A stretch of DNA of 64,000 nucleotides from Mallotus nudiflorus (Eukaryota > Streptophyta > Magnoliopsida > Malpighiales > Euphorbiaceae), in the NCBI GenBank assembly GCA_947683625.1, contig CANTUR010000047.1:5270001-5334000 (forward strand), written 5' to 3'. Positions within the stretch are counted from its first letter, which is position 1, and every line of letters starts with the position of its first letter. Below, in pieces: positions 12,356 to 24,493 of this stretch. The translations under genes were made by a program, and so were the position numbers. The notes beneath the pieces are model-generated. The model did not search any database and had not been told where the DNA came from. It saw only the letters and a program-made list of their open reading frames with translations.

Positions 12356-13389
12356 ATGAGGTTGCAGTTTGCAGTTTTGATCTTGACCTCAACGGTCATG
12401 CTAGCAAACTCGACACGCCATCACCAGCCACCAGTACCTTCACCCTCATCCTCTTCATCAGCGCCAGCGCCAGCGCCAGCACCAGCAGTGGATTGTAGTA
12501 GCCTCCTTGGTGATATGATTGATTGCATAGAGTATTTGCTAACGGGAAGTAATGACACGAAGGTATCCTCTACATGTTGTAGTGGGTTTGAAAGTGTTGT
12601 TGATATGAGCGCTAATTGCGTATGTGAAGGAATGAATATTGCTGCTGGATTAGGGTATCAGTTGAACGTGACAAGAATTATGGATTTGCCTCGTGCATGC
12701 AAAGTTACTGTTCCTCCTTCTGTTAAGAACTGCAAAAGTATGTGAATATAATTAACTTGTGTTGTCTCTTTATGTTTTACGTTTGATGTGTTTTTTTAGT
12801 CGTGATAAAGATTTCATGGTTGTTTTATTTATTTATTTATTATTATTTTTTTTTGTTGGCAGTCTCTCAGGCTCCTGATGCAGGACCAGGTACGTTACTT
12901 CCATTTTGATCTTTTAAGGTTTGCTTTTTTTATTCTCCTGCCACGGACTGTTCATGTCCGTCTAGCTACAAGTAACATTTGCCATATAAAATCTATCACA
13001 ACTGTTTAATTAGATATTTCCCATCTGATTGAGGTGATATTTAACCCCATGATTTGATGGAGATGGATTATGAATGTAATTATAGAAAATTGATATTGCT
13101 TTTCCTTTGCTATGCAGCTGGCCCTCCAGACTCATTATCACCAGAGTTGCCACCTGAAGAGCCACCAACATCCCCATCTACAGAGCCACCAACATCCCCA
13201 TCTACAGAGCCGCCAACATCCCCTTCTACAGAGCCACCAAGTCAGGGTTCAGCACCCTCCAGCACCCCTGGTGGATCATCATCAGCTTCAGCTCCAAGTC
13301 CATCAACTGGAGCAGCAAATTCTATTGCTATCTCCTTGCTGGGTCTCATTAGCATGCTTCTGGTTTCATCCATCTTTGTCTTAGTGTAG
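12356..13389 (+). CDS. GPI-anchored non-specific lipid-transfer protein (LTPG type), 226 aa
   Basis: Three exons, 12356-12737, 12863-12889 and 13118-13389, join with GT-AG introns into 226 residues. Residues 1-20 form a signal peptide (MRLQFAVLILTSTVMLANS). A Pro/Ser/Ala linker follows, then the eight-cysteine lipid-transfer fold in the order C, C, CC, CVC, C, C (VDC ... DC ... STCC ... NCVCEG ... RACK ... NCK). Exon 3 encodes a Pro/Ser/Thr-rich arm with three EPPTSPST octapeptides and a hydrophobic tail (SIAISLLGLISMLLVSS), which is a GPI-anchor signal. The family binds lipids in its cavity and sits on the outer plasma membrane or wall, where it helps export cuticle lipids. Exon 2 is a 27-base microexon. 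The frame is intact. Exon 3 is partly duplicated downstream. Confidence 0.9.
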
Positions 13390-15300
13390 GCTATGAGATA
13401 ATTTTCCACCCCTAGTGCGCGCTTAGGTTTCAGTTTTGTTGATTTATTTACTTTGACTGGAGAGCATTTCTTGTTGGTTCCTAGTTTTGATTTGATGTCT
13501 TTTTTTTTTTTTAATTGATTAAGTTGCAATTTCTTGATTGCACTATTGCCAACCCACTAGTAATAATGTAGTGTTGTCACTCTGTTAATTATAAAGTAGT
13601 CTTGCAGGATAATATTTTGCTTATGAATTCTTCCAATTAATTATTTTCCAAGCAAAATGGAAAAAGATAAAGGTGACGATAATTGTGAAAAAAAAAAATT
13701 CTATTTTACCTTCCGATATAGGAGGCCATCTGTCTTAAAAAGGAAGAGTTTTAGAATAACATGATAATTGTCGCTGTTATTACTAACCGTGACATAAATG
13801 ATTTTCCAAAAGATAAATAATTTGTTAGACCTCTAGTTTTTTATAGCAGCAGCAGAACTCTCAAATGACTACAAATGTCTGTTTTGAAAATTATATAAAT
13901 GTCTCTTTTGGGTTGATTTTGATAAAGTCTACACTCTATAGTCAAGTACTACTTATACGGATCCCTCATTTTATGGCATTCATTTCAGATTGCTAACTAG
14001 CCTGTTAGTAACTGATTATAGTATTTGATCATTTCTTTTTTCAAAAAAAAAAAAAAAACTTGATTAACTTAGGATTAGTTATTTTTTAAATCACCGGTAT
14101 TCAGACTCTAATTTGATTTAACCACAAAATCATGCTATCTAACCATTGAAAAAGTTAATTAACTTAATTAATTAATGAGTTATTTTTATTTAAATAACGT
14201 CTCAAATTTAAATTTAGTATATACAATTGCGTTAAATAAGTAGTTAGATATTTTGTCATTCTTATAATTTGTAATCTTATTCAAATTGAATCGAATTAAT
14301 TATAATAAATTTAGATATGGTGGTGGTTTAGAAAAGAGAAAGAAATAAATAACTACATACATTTTGACAAGTTCTGATGTTGAGAGCCTGCTGAATTGAT
14401 GTGCTAACCTACATAAATAAATTTTATATAGACAACGATGCATTTTCTTGACAATTATTTCTTTAAAAATTGTTGGACATTTTCATGAGCAATCACATAT
14501 GTAGAAAAAGTTAACAAATAATTCATAAATCTTAATCTTTTAATTCTAGATTGAATTTGAATAAATATATAGTTCAACAGGCTTATCCTAACAACATTTT
14601 AAATTATTCAAATTCAAGTAATTTCGGTAAATAACACTATGAATTTTGTAGTGGAGGCGCTTGGGAATTCCTGTTGCTGCTGTGATGAATCAGTTGTAGG
14701 AGTTTGGTGGAGTTGAATGTAGCAAGGATTCCAGGCCTTGCCATAAATGGACAGATTAGAGTGGCAATGGTTGCTCATCCTTTTTTTTTAGTGAATTAAA
14801 TGATTTATTTTTTCGATTTCGTACGCGTGTTGAGAAATTATTTTTTTAGATATGAATTACTAAAATTAAATTATAACTAATAAAACACGTTAATATTTTT
14901 AATTAAATGAGTGTTTGACATAACTATTTACGTTCAATTCTGAGCTACAAATTGCTGCAGATTTTGGAAAACGCCCCACAAATGCGAGAAGTAAATACGT
15001 GGAGCTAGATGTGGCAAATGAATCAAGAGATCATTTCGAAGAATAGCAAAATGTTAAAATGGATGCGTAGAGTGACTGGTGAGTTTTACCATGCACAGAA
15101 ATAAAAAGCCATGCCATTGTAGGTAAAATGATTGGCCATCTTTGGCCTTCTTGTCACTGATGGAATTACAGAATAATTTATGAGATGCTGATTTTTTTTT
15201 TAATTAAAATAACACTTTCATTAAACTGAGCTTTCATGGGCTAAAATTCGAACAATAAAGTCAAGAGGTGAACACTAATCCAGAATAAAATCCTGAATTC
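13144..15300 (+). repeat. Tandem triplication, unit A (LTPG exon 3 end plus downstream DNA)
   Basis: This segment begins inside LTPG exon 3 at agagttgccacctgaag and includes the 3'UTR (about 13,390-13,640) plus about 1.6 kb of downstream DNA. Recognisable blocks that recur in units B and C are gcagcagaactctcaaatgac (13,846), the stretch around gagagcctgctga (14,380), gcaatcacatatgtag (14,490), a less AT-rich block at 14,650-14,780, and ggagctagatgtggcaaatg (15,000). Apart from the LTPG exon there is no coding sequence in it. Confidence 0.85.
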
Positions 15301-15339
15301 AGAGTTGTCACCTGAAGAGCCACCAACATCCCATCTACA
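15301..15339 (+). pseudogene. LTPG exon 3 copy, left part, before the copia insertion
   Basis: These 39 bases repeat exon 3 of the LTPG gene from agagttg onward, with one base missing in the run of C (acatcccatc instead of acatccccatc), so the frame is already broken. The last five bases, CTACA, are the target-site duplication of the copia element. The rest of the exon copy resumes at 20943. Confidence 0.85.
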
Positions 15340-16004
15340 TATTGGTCAAATTAACAGAATTTTTGTAGAGAAATAATGTTCACAGAGATAAAATAAAATT
15401 ATTATAGAAATAATTAAACAAATACATAAATAGAGACGGTTAAACCAGTCAATAAGTGAGTAAAATAAGTTGTAAAACCTACAATATAAATAAAAATAAC
15501 ACTAATATTTTAACGTAGTTCACTTTTAATTCTTGATTCTTGAGTTACGTTCACGATATAAAATCTAAAATTTTCTTCCACTATAAAAATAATAGGTATA
15601 AGAGAGAGTTTTCTCTAAATCAACACTAGAAGTACACAATAAAAGAGTTCTCACCAAATAGTGGCACTCAAAGTGTTTCTCAAACACCCAAAAAATAAAT
15701 ACCTCACTATTTTGTTACTCACTTTTAGAGAAAAAATTTCTCAAATCTTTAAAATTCTCTCACACTCATCAAAGCAAAAATTGCTTTGGTTACCCTTACA
15801 AACACACACCTCATAGAGTTTTTTCCCTTGCTCTCTATAACCTTTTATTGCTACTTACTTGTGTCTTCCTTCACTCCATGATCGTGACTTTATATAGCCA
15901 TTGCATTTGACCAATTTTTCAACCAAAATTTCTAATAATTCGGTGCTATAAATTTTGACCTTTTTTTTCAAACTTGTGGACTCCACTAGGAGGAATGCAA
16001 AACA
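15340..16004 (-). repeat. 3' LTR of the copia element (about 665 bp)
   Basis: Pairs with 20272-20942 along its full length: both begin tattgg ... aattaacag on the plus strand and share the blocks gagtgagtaaaata, gtggcactcaaa, cactcaccattt/cactcactttt and aaacttgtggact. Read on the element's strand it starts with TGTT, directly after a purine tract. Confidence 0.88.
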
Positions 16005-16017
16005 ATTCTCCTCTTCT

Positions 16018-19000
16018 CGACTACGTGAAGGTCATCATCATTTCAACGACAAATCGACAGAATTTGAAATTCTCCCTTGGTAGAGTCTTCGTTAATATTT
16101 TTGATCCATTTTCATCTATATGAATCTTCTCAAGCTGTAATAACTTCTTCTCTAATACATCTCGTATCCAGTGATATCTCACATCGATGCGCTTTGACCT
16201 TGAATGAAATGAGGAATTCTTACCAATGTATATAGCATTCTGACTATCATAAAATAGCTCGTATTTGTCTTACTGAAAATCAAGTTCATTTAAGAACTTC
16301 TTCATCCATAGCAACTCTTTACAAGCTTCCGTTGCTGCAATAAACTCTACTTTAGTGGTAGAAAAAGTAACACATTTTTGTAATTTTGACTGTCATGATA
16401 CAGCTCCCCCTGCAAAAATAATTAAGTAACTAGAGGTTGATTTTCTTGAATCAACATATCCTGTCATATCTGCATCTGTGTATCAAGCTAACATAGATTT
16501 GACATCTCTAAAACACAAACATATTTTGGATGTTCCACGAAGATACTTGAAAATCCATTTGACTGCAACCCAATGTTCCTTTCTAGGATTTGAAAGGAAC
16601 CAACTTACAACTCCAATTGAGTGTGCAATATCTAGTTGTGTACACATCATGGCATACATTAAACTACCAACTGCTGAAGCATATGGAACTCTATCCATCT
16701 TTTCCTTCTCCTTATCAATGCAAGGGCTTTACTGAGAAGTTAATCTAAATGATTAGCAAGAGGACAACTAATAGCTTTAGTATTGTACATGTTGAACCTC
16801 TGAAGTACATTCTCAATATACTTCTCTTATACAACCACAACTTCTTGACGCCTCTTTCTCTAATAATCTTCATGCCAAGAATCTGTTTTGTTGGTCTTAA
16901 GTCTTTCATAGCAAAATACTTACTTAACTACTTCTTCAAGTTGTTGATTTTAGAAACATTTCGACCAACAATTAACATGTCATCCATATAGAGCAATAAC
17001 ACAATAAAGTCATCATTAGAGAATTTTTGAACAAATACACAATGGTCTGAAGTGATTTTCTTGTAGCCTTACTCCCCCATAACAAACTCAAACTTCTTAT
17101 ACCCTTGTCTTGGTGCCTGTTTCAAGTTGTACAAACTTTTCTTTAATCTACAAATATAGTCCTCTTTTCCCTTTTCTTTGAAATCATTTGGTTACTCCAT
17201 AAATATTTCTTTTTCTAAATCACTATGAAGGAAGGCAGTTTTAACATCCATTTGCTCGATCTCTAGATTAAAACTTGCTACTAAACCCAGCACAGTACGA
17301 ATGGATATCATCTTCATGATTGGAGAAAAAATCTCATTAAAATCGATGCCCTTTTTTTATTGAATCCTTTTATAACCAGTCTAACTTTGAATCATGGTTG
17401 GAGATTATGTTCTTCATGTTTGATCCTGAACACTTGCTTATTCTTCAAAGCTCTCTTACCTTCAAGCAACTTCACTAACTCAAATGTCTTGTTCTCATAT
17501 AGAGACTTTATCTTATCCTGCATGGCTTCAAACCATTTCTGCTTGTGTTCATCATTCATAGCTTCTTTAAAGCTTTCTAGCTCTCCCCCATTAGTTAGTA
17601 ACACAAATTGATCTTTAGGATATCTGGTTGAAGGTTATATGTTTCTATCAGATCTTCTTAATGGCACTGAAGAAGCCTCATCTATTGGTGGTTGATCATG
17701 AACACCATCATTATCATTTTTAGATGGAATCTCAATGGGAGCATCTTCATCACCTACATCTGGCAAAATAAATTCATTTTCATCTCCAACTTCCCGTGAC
17801 ACCATTGTTGGAGGAACTAAATTCAAATTTGAATCATCTTCAGAGCTAAAGATGTTCTTCTCAAATCTGGAAATATCTTCGATTGTCTTATCTTCAATAA
17901 ACATAGCATCATGACTTTTAACAAGTTTCTTCTAGACTGGATCATAAAATTTATAGCCAAGTTGATTTTAACTATAGCCAATGAATACACACTGTCATGT
18001 CTTAACATCAAGCTTGGACCTCTCATCCTTAGGAATATGCACAAAGGCTTTGCACCTAAAAACCCGCAGATGACCATAGGAAACATCTTTTCCTGACTAA
18101 ACCCTCTCTAGAGTGTCAAACTATAGAGGAACATATAGTGAAAGGTTCAACACATGCATTACTATAAGTAGAGCTTCACCCTAAAATGTCTTAGGCAGCT
18201 TTAAATTTAAGAGCAAAGATCTAACTCTCTCCATCAAAGTCCTATTCATCTTCTCAGCTTCTTTGGAGGTGTCATTTGATGTCGTATACTATACTCTTTA
18301 CACTAAGCATTAAATGGTCCAAAATACTCTCCATCGTTGTCTATTCATATGCACTTTAGTATCTTGCTAGTTTGTCTCTCCACCAGGGTATGAAATTCTT
18401 TAAAGACATTTAGCATATGATCTTTTAATTTTAAATTGTATGCCCATGTCTTCCGAGAATGATCATCAATGAAACTCATAAAGTACTGAAAACCACAAAG
18501 TGACTTTGGCATTAGCCCATATAAATCTGAATGAATTAAATCTAGCACATTCTTCATTTTGGAAGGAGGAGAACTCCTGAAAGTAATCTTATTTTGCTTT
18601 CATGGAAGACAATCGATATATTTCTCTAGATGTACAAGATCTACTCTAGATAACACATTTTTCTTAGCTAGTACTGTTGTCCCTTTCTCACTCATATGAC
18701 TGAGTCTTTTATGCTATAACTTAACTGTACTATTTTTCTCCATAACATTCACTATGTCTTTGGAGAGATTTGCATTCATAAAATATAGTATTGAGTCCTT
18801 TTTGCCTCTAGCCACCACCAAGGAGCCTTTAGTGAGTTTCCATTGGCTATTATGGAAGGTATTACAAAAACCTTCATCATTAAGCTTGCCTACTGAGATA
18901 AAATTCAAGCGAATATCTCGAACATGCTTAATATTCTTCAAGACTAGTCTTGTGCCATTTGCCATTTCCAAACACACATCTCCTTCACCAGTAACTCTTG

Positions 19001-20257
19001 TTCGATTGCCATTTCCCACCTTCACAAATCCAAAAATCTCTTGGAGTGTATGATAAGAAAAATTCTCTTCAAGATGTAGCATGAATGAAAGCACCACTGT
19101 CAATCACTCAGCTGGTCTCATAGGTAATAAGATTAACAGTATCATTATAAAAAGGACATTAAATTCTCCAAGAAATATGTTTGACATTCTTCAAGACTAG
19201 TTTTGTGTCATTTGCCATTTTCAAACACACATCTCTTTCACTAGTAACTCTTATTCAGTTGCCATTTCCCATCTTCACAAATCCAGAATCTCTTGGAGTG
19301 TAAGATGAAAAGAATTCTCTTCGAGATGTATTGTGAATGGAAGCACCACTGTCAATCTTCCAGCTGGTTTCATGGGTAGTAAGATTAACAGTATCATCAT
19401 AAAAAAGGACATTAAATTCTCTGAGAAGATTTGCTTCATCATCATCACTGCTGTTATCTTTTCTCACATCTTTGCTTTTGTTCTTATCCTTGAACTTTCA
19501 ATAAAACTTCTTGATATGGCCATTATTTTTGCAGTAATGACATTCAATATTTGCATACTTATTTGACTTTTCTCTACTCTTATCTCTTTGCTTTAAACTT
19601 TGAGTCTCACTTCTCCCCTTGAAATTTATAATAAGGATATCTGATTGTGTTGAGATCTGTGTCTCATCTCTTTATTTAGAATACCACTTTTGATAAATTT
19701 CATATTCACTATACCGTTTAGTGCAAAGTTTGTAAGTGAAATCTTTAAAGTCTCTCATAACTCTGGTAGAGAAGCTAGTACCATAAGAGTAAGAATTTCA
19801 CTATCAAAATTTATGCCTATTCCTGACAACTGATCTACAATCCCATGCATTTCATTCAAGTGATTGGCAATAAAAGAGACTTCCTGATATTTTATTTACA
19901 TTAATTTTTTCTGATAAAACACTTTGTTGTTATCGATCTTTAAATCATACAACTCCTCAAGTTTGTTCCACAATGTCTGTGCATGAGTTTCATTACAAAT
20001 GTGGTTGTATACATTGTCTTTAATGAAATGTTGGAAGTAGCCACACACTTGCTCATGCTCAAATGCCCATTCATTTTCTGTCTTACTTTTGGGTTTTGTT
20101 GTAGCAAAAATCAGTAGATGCAACTTCATCACAAATAGGAGATCTTTCATCTTGTTTCTCCATATGTGGTAATTTATGTCATTTAAGCTAACCATCTTAC
20201 TAGTTTTAGCCTTCATCATTGCAGTATTTAATAATGCCTCCAGAACATAAACCAACA
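16018..20257 (-). pseudogene. Copia gag-pol polyprotein remnant
   Basis: Gag is visible at 19896-20230 (NYHIWRNKMKDLL ... ETHAQTLWNKLEELYDLK), followed by a zinc knuckle remnant near 19,530. The protease box DSGA occurs twice, in WKIDSGASIH near 19,350 and VIDSGAFIH near 19,100, because 253 bp are duplicated. The integrase has a pre-integrase RLSHMSEKG segment (about 18,690) and catalytic-core pieces HSDLYG and FIDDHSRKTW (about 18,430-18,530). The RT region starts at 17604 (GGELESFKEAMNDEHKQKW) and has YMDD at 16979-16990. RNase H follows from about 16,700 (VPYASAVGSLMYAM). Many stops and frame changes make it non-functional. Confidence 0.85.
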
Positions 20258-20269
20258 GCTCTAATACCA
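20258..20269 (-). other. Primer-binding site for initiator methionine tRNA
   Basis: On the minus strand this reads TGGTATTAGAGC, immediately inside the 5' LTR. It differs by one base from TGGTATCAGAGC, the usual primer-binding site of plant copia elements, which pairs with the 3' end of initiator tRNA-Met. Confidence 0.85.
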
Positions 20270-20271
20270 CT

Positions 20272-20942
20272 TATTGGAAAAATTAACAGACTTGGCGTAG
20301 CGGAATAATATTCACAAAGAAAAAAATAAAATTATTACAGAAATAACCAAATAAATAAATAAACGGAAGCTATTAAACCGGCCAATGAGTGAGTAAAATA
20401 GACGGTAAAACCTGCCGTATAAATAAAAATGACACCAATATTTTAACGTGATTCACCCTTAATTCTTGGGCTACAACCACAGGATAAAATCTAAAATTTT
20501 TTTTCACTATAAAAATAGTAAGTATAAAAAAGAGTTTTCTCTAGATTAACACTATAAGTACATAATAAAAAAGTTTTCACCAAAATAGTGGCACTCAAAA
20601 TATTTTTCAAACACCCCAAACATAATTACCTTACTGTTTTATCACTCACCATTTGAGAAAAAATTTCTCAAATCCTTAAAACTCTCTCACATTTATCAAA
20701 ACAAAAATTGTTTTGACCACCCTTACAAACACACACCTCACAAAGTCTTTTCTCTTGCTCTCTATAGCCTTTTCTTGTTACTTACTTGTGTCTTCCTTCA
20801 CTCCATGGCCATGGGTTTATATAGCCATTGCATTTGGTCAATTTTTCAATCAAAATTTTCAACAAATGCAGCATCAAATTCAATGCTGTAAAATTTGACT
20901 TTTTTTCAAACTTGTGGACTCTATTATGAGAGACCCACAACA
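20272..20942 (-). repeat. 5' LTR of the copia element (about 671 bp)
   Basis: Counterpart of 15340-16004. On the element's strand it starts TGTTGTGGG at 20942 and ends CCAATA at 20272, two bases before the primer-binding site. A TATA-like stretch (gtttatatagcc on the plus strand, 20,815) lies within it, as expected for an LTR promoter. Confidence 0.88.
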
Positions 20943-21106
20943 CTACAGAGCCACCAAGCTAGGGTTCAGCAACCTCCAACACTCCGGGAGGATCATCATC
21001 AGTTTCAACTCCAAGCCCATCAACTGGAGCAGCATATTCTATTGCTAGCTCTTTGTTGGGTCTTATTAGCATGCTTCTTGTTTCATCCTTCTTTGTCTTA
21101 GTGTAG
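20943..21106 (+). pseudogene. LTPG exon 3 copy, right part, after the copia insertion
   Basis: Continues the exon copy that begins at 15301. It matches the LTPG gene from ctacagagccaccaag through the Ser-rich arm, the hydrophobic GPI-signal tail and the stop (tag at 21104-21106). A CAG codon of the gene has become TAG near 20,957, and only one of the three octapeptide repeats is present. Exons 1 and 2 are absent, so this copy never encoded a complete LTPG protein. Confidence 0.85.
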
Positions 21107-22835
21107 GCAATGAGATAATTTTGCGCCACTAGTGCACGCTCTTAGGTTTCAGTTTCGTTGATTTATTTTCTTTGACTCGATAACATTTCTTGTTGCTTTC
21201 CTAGCTTTGATTTGATTTTTTTTTTAATTGATTAAGTTGCAATTTCTTGATTGCATTATTGCCAACCCACTAGTAATAATCTAGTGTTGTTACTTTATTT
21301 AATTATAAAGTAGTCTTGCATAATGATATCTTGCCTATGGATTTTTCCAATTAATTATTTTCCAAGCAAAATGGAAAAGGAGAAATAGTTAGATAGACTT
21401 ATTGTATTTTATAGTTGCAGCAGCAGAACTCTCAAATGACTACAAATGTCTCTTTTGGGTTGATTTTGATTTAATCTTATAATTAGTAGTTGATAACTTT
21501 TAATTTATAAAGTCTACACTCTATAGTCAAGTACCACTTATACGGATCCCTTATTTTGCGGCATTTGTTCAAATCTAAAATAGACTGCTAAATAGCCCCT
21601 TAATAATTGATTGTAGTATTTGATTTTTTTTTTTAAAGAAAATCTTGATTAACTTAGGATTAGTTTGTTTTTTTTTTAAATCATCCGTGATCAAAATTTA
21701 TTGAATTCTAATTAATTTGATTCAACCACAAGAGTAATAAAAGTCTCAAACAATTAATTTACTCAAACTTGCTTCCGATTGAAAAAATTAATTAACTAAT
21801 GAGTTATTTTTACTTAAAGTAACGTATCGGGTTTGAATGTGGTGTATGCAGTTATTTTAAATAAGTTAATAGAAAATTTTTATTATTTTTTTATCCCATT
21901 CAAATTGAATTTTTTTAATCTATGATCCCATCTAAATCGAATTTTTTAATTTGTGATCTCATGTAAATCGAATTGAATTAGTTAAAATGTAATAGATTTT
22001 ATATTTTAACTAAAGTTTGGAAAAAAAAAATAATAATAACTATATCATTTTGACAATTTCTGATGTTGAGAGCCTGCTGAGTTGATGTGCTAACCTATAT
22101 AAAGAAAATTTATATAGACAACGATGCATTTTCTTGAAAATTATTTCTTTAAAAATTGTTGGACATTTTCATGAGCAATCACATATGTAGAAAACGTAAA
22201 CTAATAATTCATAAATATTAATCTTTTAATTCTAGATTTGAATTTGAAAAAATATATAGTTCAACAGGCTGATCCTAACAACATTTTAAATGATTCAAAT
22301 TCAAGTAATTGTAGTAAATAACACTATGAATTTGATAGTGGAGGCGTGTGGGAATTCCTATTGCTGCTGTGATGAATCAGTTGTAGAAGTTTGGTGGAGT
22401 TGAATGCAGTAAGGATTCCAGGCCTCTGCCATATATGAATACAGTAGCAATGGTTGCTCATTTTTTTTAGTGAATTTAATGATTTATTTTTTCGATTTCC
22501 TGCGCGTGTTGAGAAATTATTTTTTAGATATGAATTATTAAATTAAATTACAACTAATAAAACACGTTAATATTTTTAATTAAATGAGTGTTTGACATTA
22601 CTATAAACGTTCAACTCTGGGCTACAAATTGCTGCAGATTTTGGAAAAACTCCCCACAAATGCAAGAAGAAAATACGTGGAGCTAGATGTGGCAAATGAA
22701 TCAAGAGATCATTGAAGAATAGCAAAATGACTGGTGAGCTTTACCGTGCACAGAAATAAAATGCCATGCCGTTGTAGTTAAAATGATTGTGGGTGGTTTT
22801 TGTTGACCACCCAGAAAAGTTCAAAAAAAAAAAAA
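20948..22835 (+). repeat. Tandem triplication, unit B
   Basis: With 15301-15339 this is the second copy of unit A. The 3'UTR block (21,107-21,360), the gcagcagaactctcaaatgac block (21,418), the gagagcctgctga block (22,067), the less AT-rich block (22,335-22,440) and ggagctagatgtggcaaatg (22,679) follow in the same order. It ends in gaccacccagaaaagtt plus an A-run. Confidence 0.85.
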
Positions 22836-22849
22836 AAGACATTCATCCA

Positions 22850-24461
22850 TTAAAGTTGCAATTCTTGGTTGCACTCAAATGAGTGTAGCAAACAAATGTT
22901 TTTTTTAACAACTAGTATAAATGATTAATTTTTAACACTTCAGGGAACAAAAGGAGATGAAAAATCAAATCTTACTTTTTTCAAATTTGATATCCACATT
23001 TTTACCATTTGAGCTACTCATGAAGGACCACAAATGTCTCTTTAAATTGTTTTTGATTTAATCTAATAATTTAGTAATCTATAAAGTCTCCGCTCTCTAT
23101 AGTCATGTACTCCTTAATTATACGGAAGTTGCATTTGTTCAAATATAAAATAGTTGCTAACTAGCCCCTTAATAATTGATTATATTATTTGATTTTTTTG
23201 TTTAATTATCTTGATTAACTTAGGATTAGTTCAAGCAGTAGAGAGAGTTTGCTTTTCTCTTCAAAGAACTGAGTTCCATTTTTAGAATATACGCTTGACA
23301 TACTCATTAAAAATGATTTTTTTTATTGATAAAAGATCATATGATTTAAATATTTTTATTAATAGGAAATTATATAATTTAAATTTGATAAATTTCATAA
23401 TAAGAACTCTATACTTTAGAATATTCTTGGAGATGAACTAACACTTTACTAAAAAAGCTTTTTTGGAACTGAATTAAGAATAAAAATTAACTAATACATT
23501 TTGACAATTTCTGACGTTGAGCATTTGTTATCTTTGATAAAAAAAAAAACAAAAAACAAAAAACAAAAAAACAAAAAAAAAAAAGCGCCTGCTGAGTTGA
23601 TGTGCTAGCCTATATAAACAGAATTTATATACACAACGATGCATTTTCTTCAATTTTCTTTGATAACTATTTTTTAAAAAAAATTGTAGGACATTTTCTT
23701 GAGCAATCACATATATATAGAAAGCTTGAGCAGACTGATCTTTGTTGCTGCTGTGATCATGAAGGAGTTGTAGAAGTTTTTTTTTTTTTTTTTAATTAAT
23801 AGAGAAGTTGTATAATTTAAATATCAATAGAATGTACAACATAAGATAATTTTTCTTTTTAAATTGATAATGATAGAAATCAAATCTCTACCTCATTATA
23901 TTTTTAGAAAGAAATTATTATTTGACTACTTCACAATTACTTATAGAAATTTAGTGGAGTTGAATGGAGCAAAGATTCCAGGCCTGCCATATATGGATAG
24001 AGTGGCAATGGAATTGCTCATTTTTTTTAGTGAATTTAATGATTTATTTTTTCGATTCTGTACGCGTGTTAGAAAATTTTGTTTTTTTAGATATGAATTA
24101 TTAAAATTAAATTATAACTAATAAAACACGTTAATATTTTTAATTGAATGAGTGTTTGACATGACTATTTACGGTCAATTCTGAGCTACAACACCATCCC
24201 CCACCCCCAAAAATGCAAGAAGAAAATTCATGGAGCTAGATGTGGCAACTGGCAAATGAATCAAAATATCATTGAATAATAGCAAAATAGGTTGGTGAAA
24301 AACTTCACTATGCACGGATAAAATGTCATGCTGTTGTAGGTAAAATGATTGGCCATCTTCGGCCTTTGTAAGACTGATAGAGTTAGAGAATAATTTATGA
24401 GATGATGATTAATTATTCATCTTGTGGCGTTGTTTGTAGGTGAATTGACCACCCAGAAAAG

Positions 24462-24480
<19 letters not shown>
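22850..24480 (+). repeat. Tandem triplication, unit C (most diverged)
   Basis: Starts at aagttgcaattcttggttgc, which corresponds to the 3'UTR of the LTPG gene, so no exon sequence is included. The order of blocks is the same as in A and B. It carries extra DNA not present in the others: an A-rich CAAAAA insertion near 23,539-23,584 and about 170 bp after a T-run at 23,778. It ends at gaccacccagaaaag, followed by a T-run, like unit B. Confidence 0.75.

Positions 24481-24493
<13 letters not shown>

Larger units (their letters stand above)
15340..20942 (-). mobile_element. Ty1/copia LTR retrotransposon, complete outline but decayed
   Basis: A 5.6-kb element on the minus strand: 5' LTR at 20272-20942, primer-binding site at 20258-20269, gag, protease, integrase, reverse transcriptase and RNase H in copia order down to about 16,020, a purine tract (plus-strand pyrimidines 16005-16017) and the 3' LTR at 15340-16004. 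It is flanked by CTACA at 15335-15339 and 20943-20947. It sits inside the second copy of LTPG exon 3. The two LTRs differ at many positions and the pol frame carries many stops and shifts, so the insertion is old and the element cannot move by itself. Confidence 0.93.

Noticed and set aside
13112..13384. Alternative-frame reading frame over LTPG exon 3 (His/Gln-rich)
   Set aside because: Shadow of the real exon in another frame; the EPPTSPST repeat explains its regularity.
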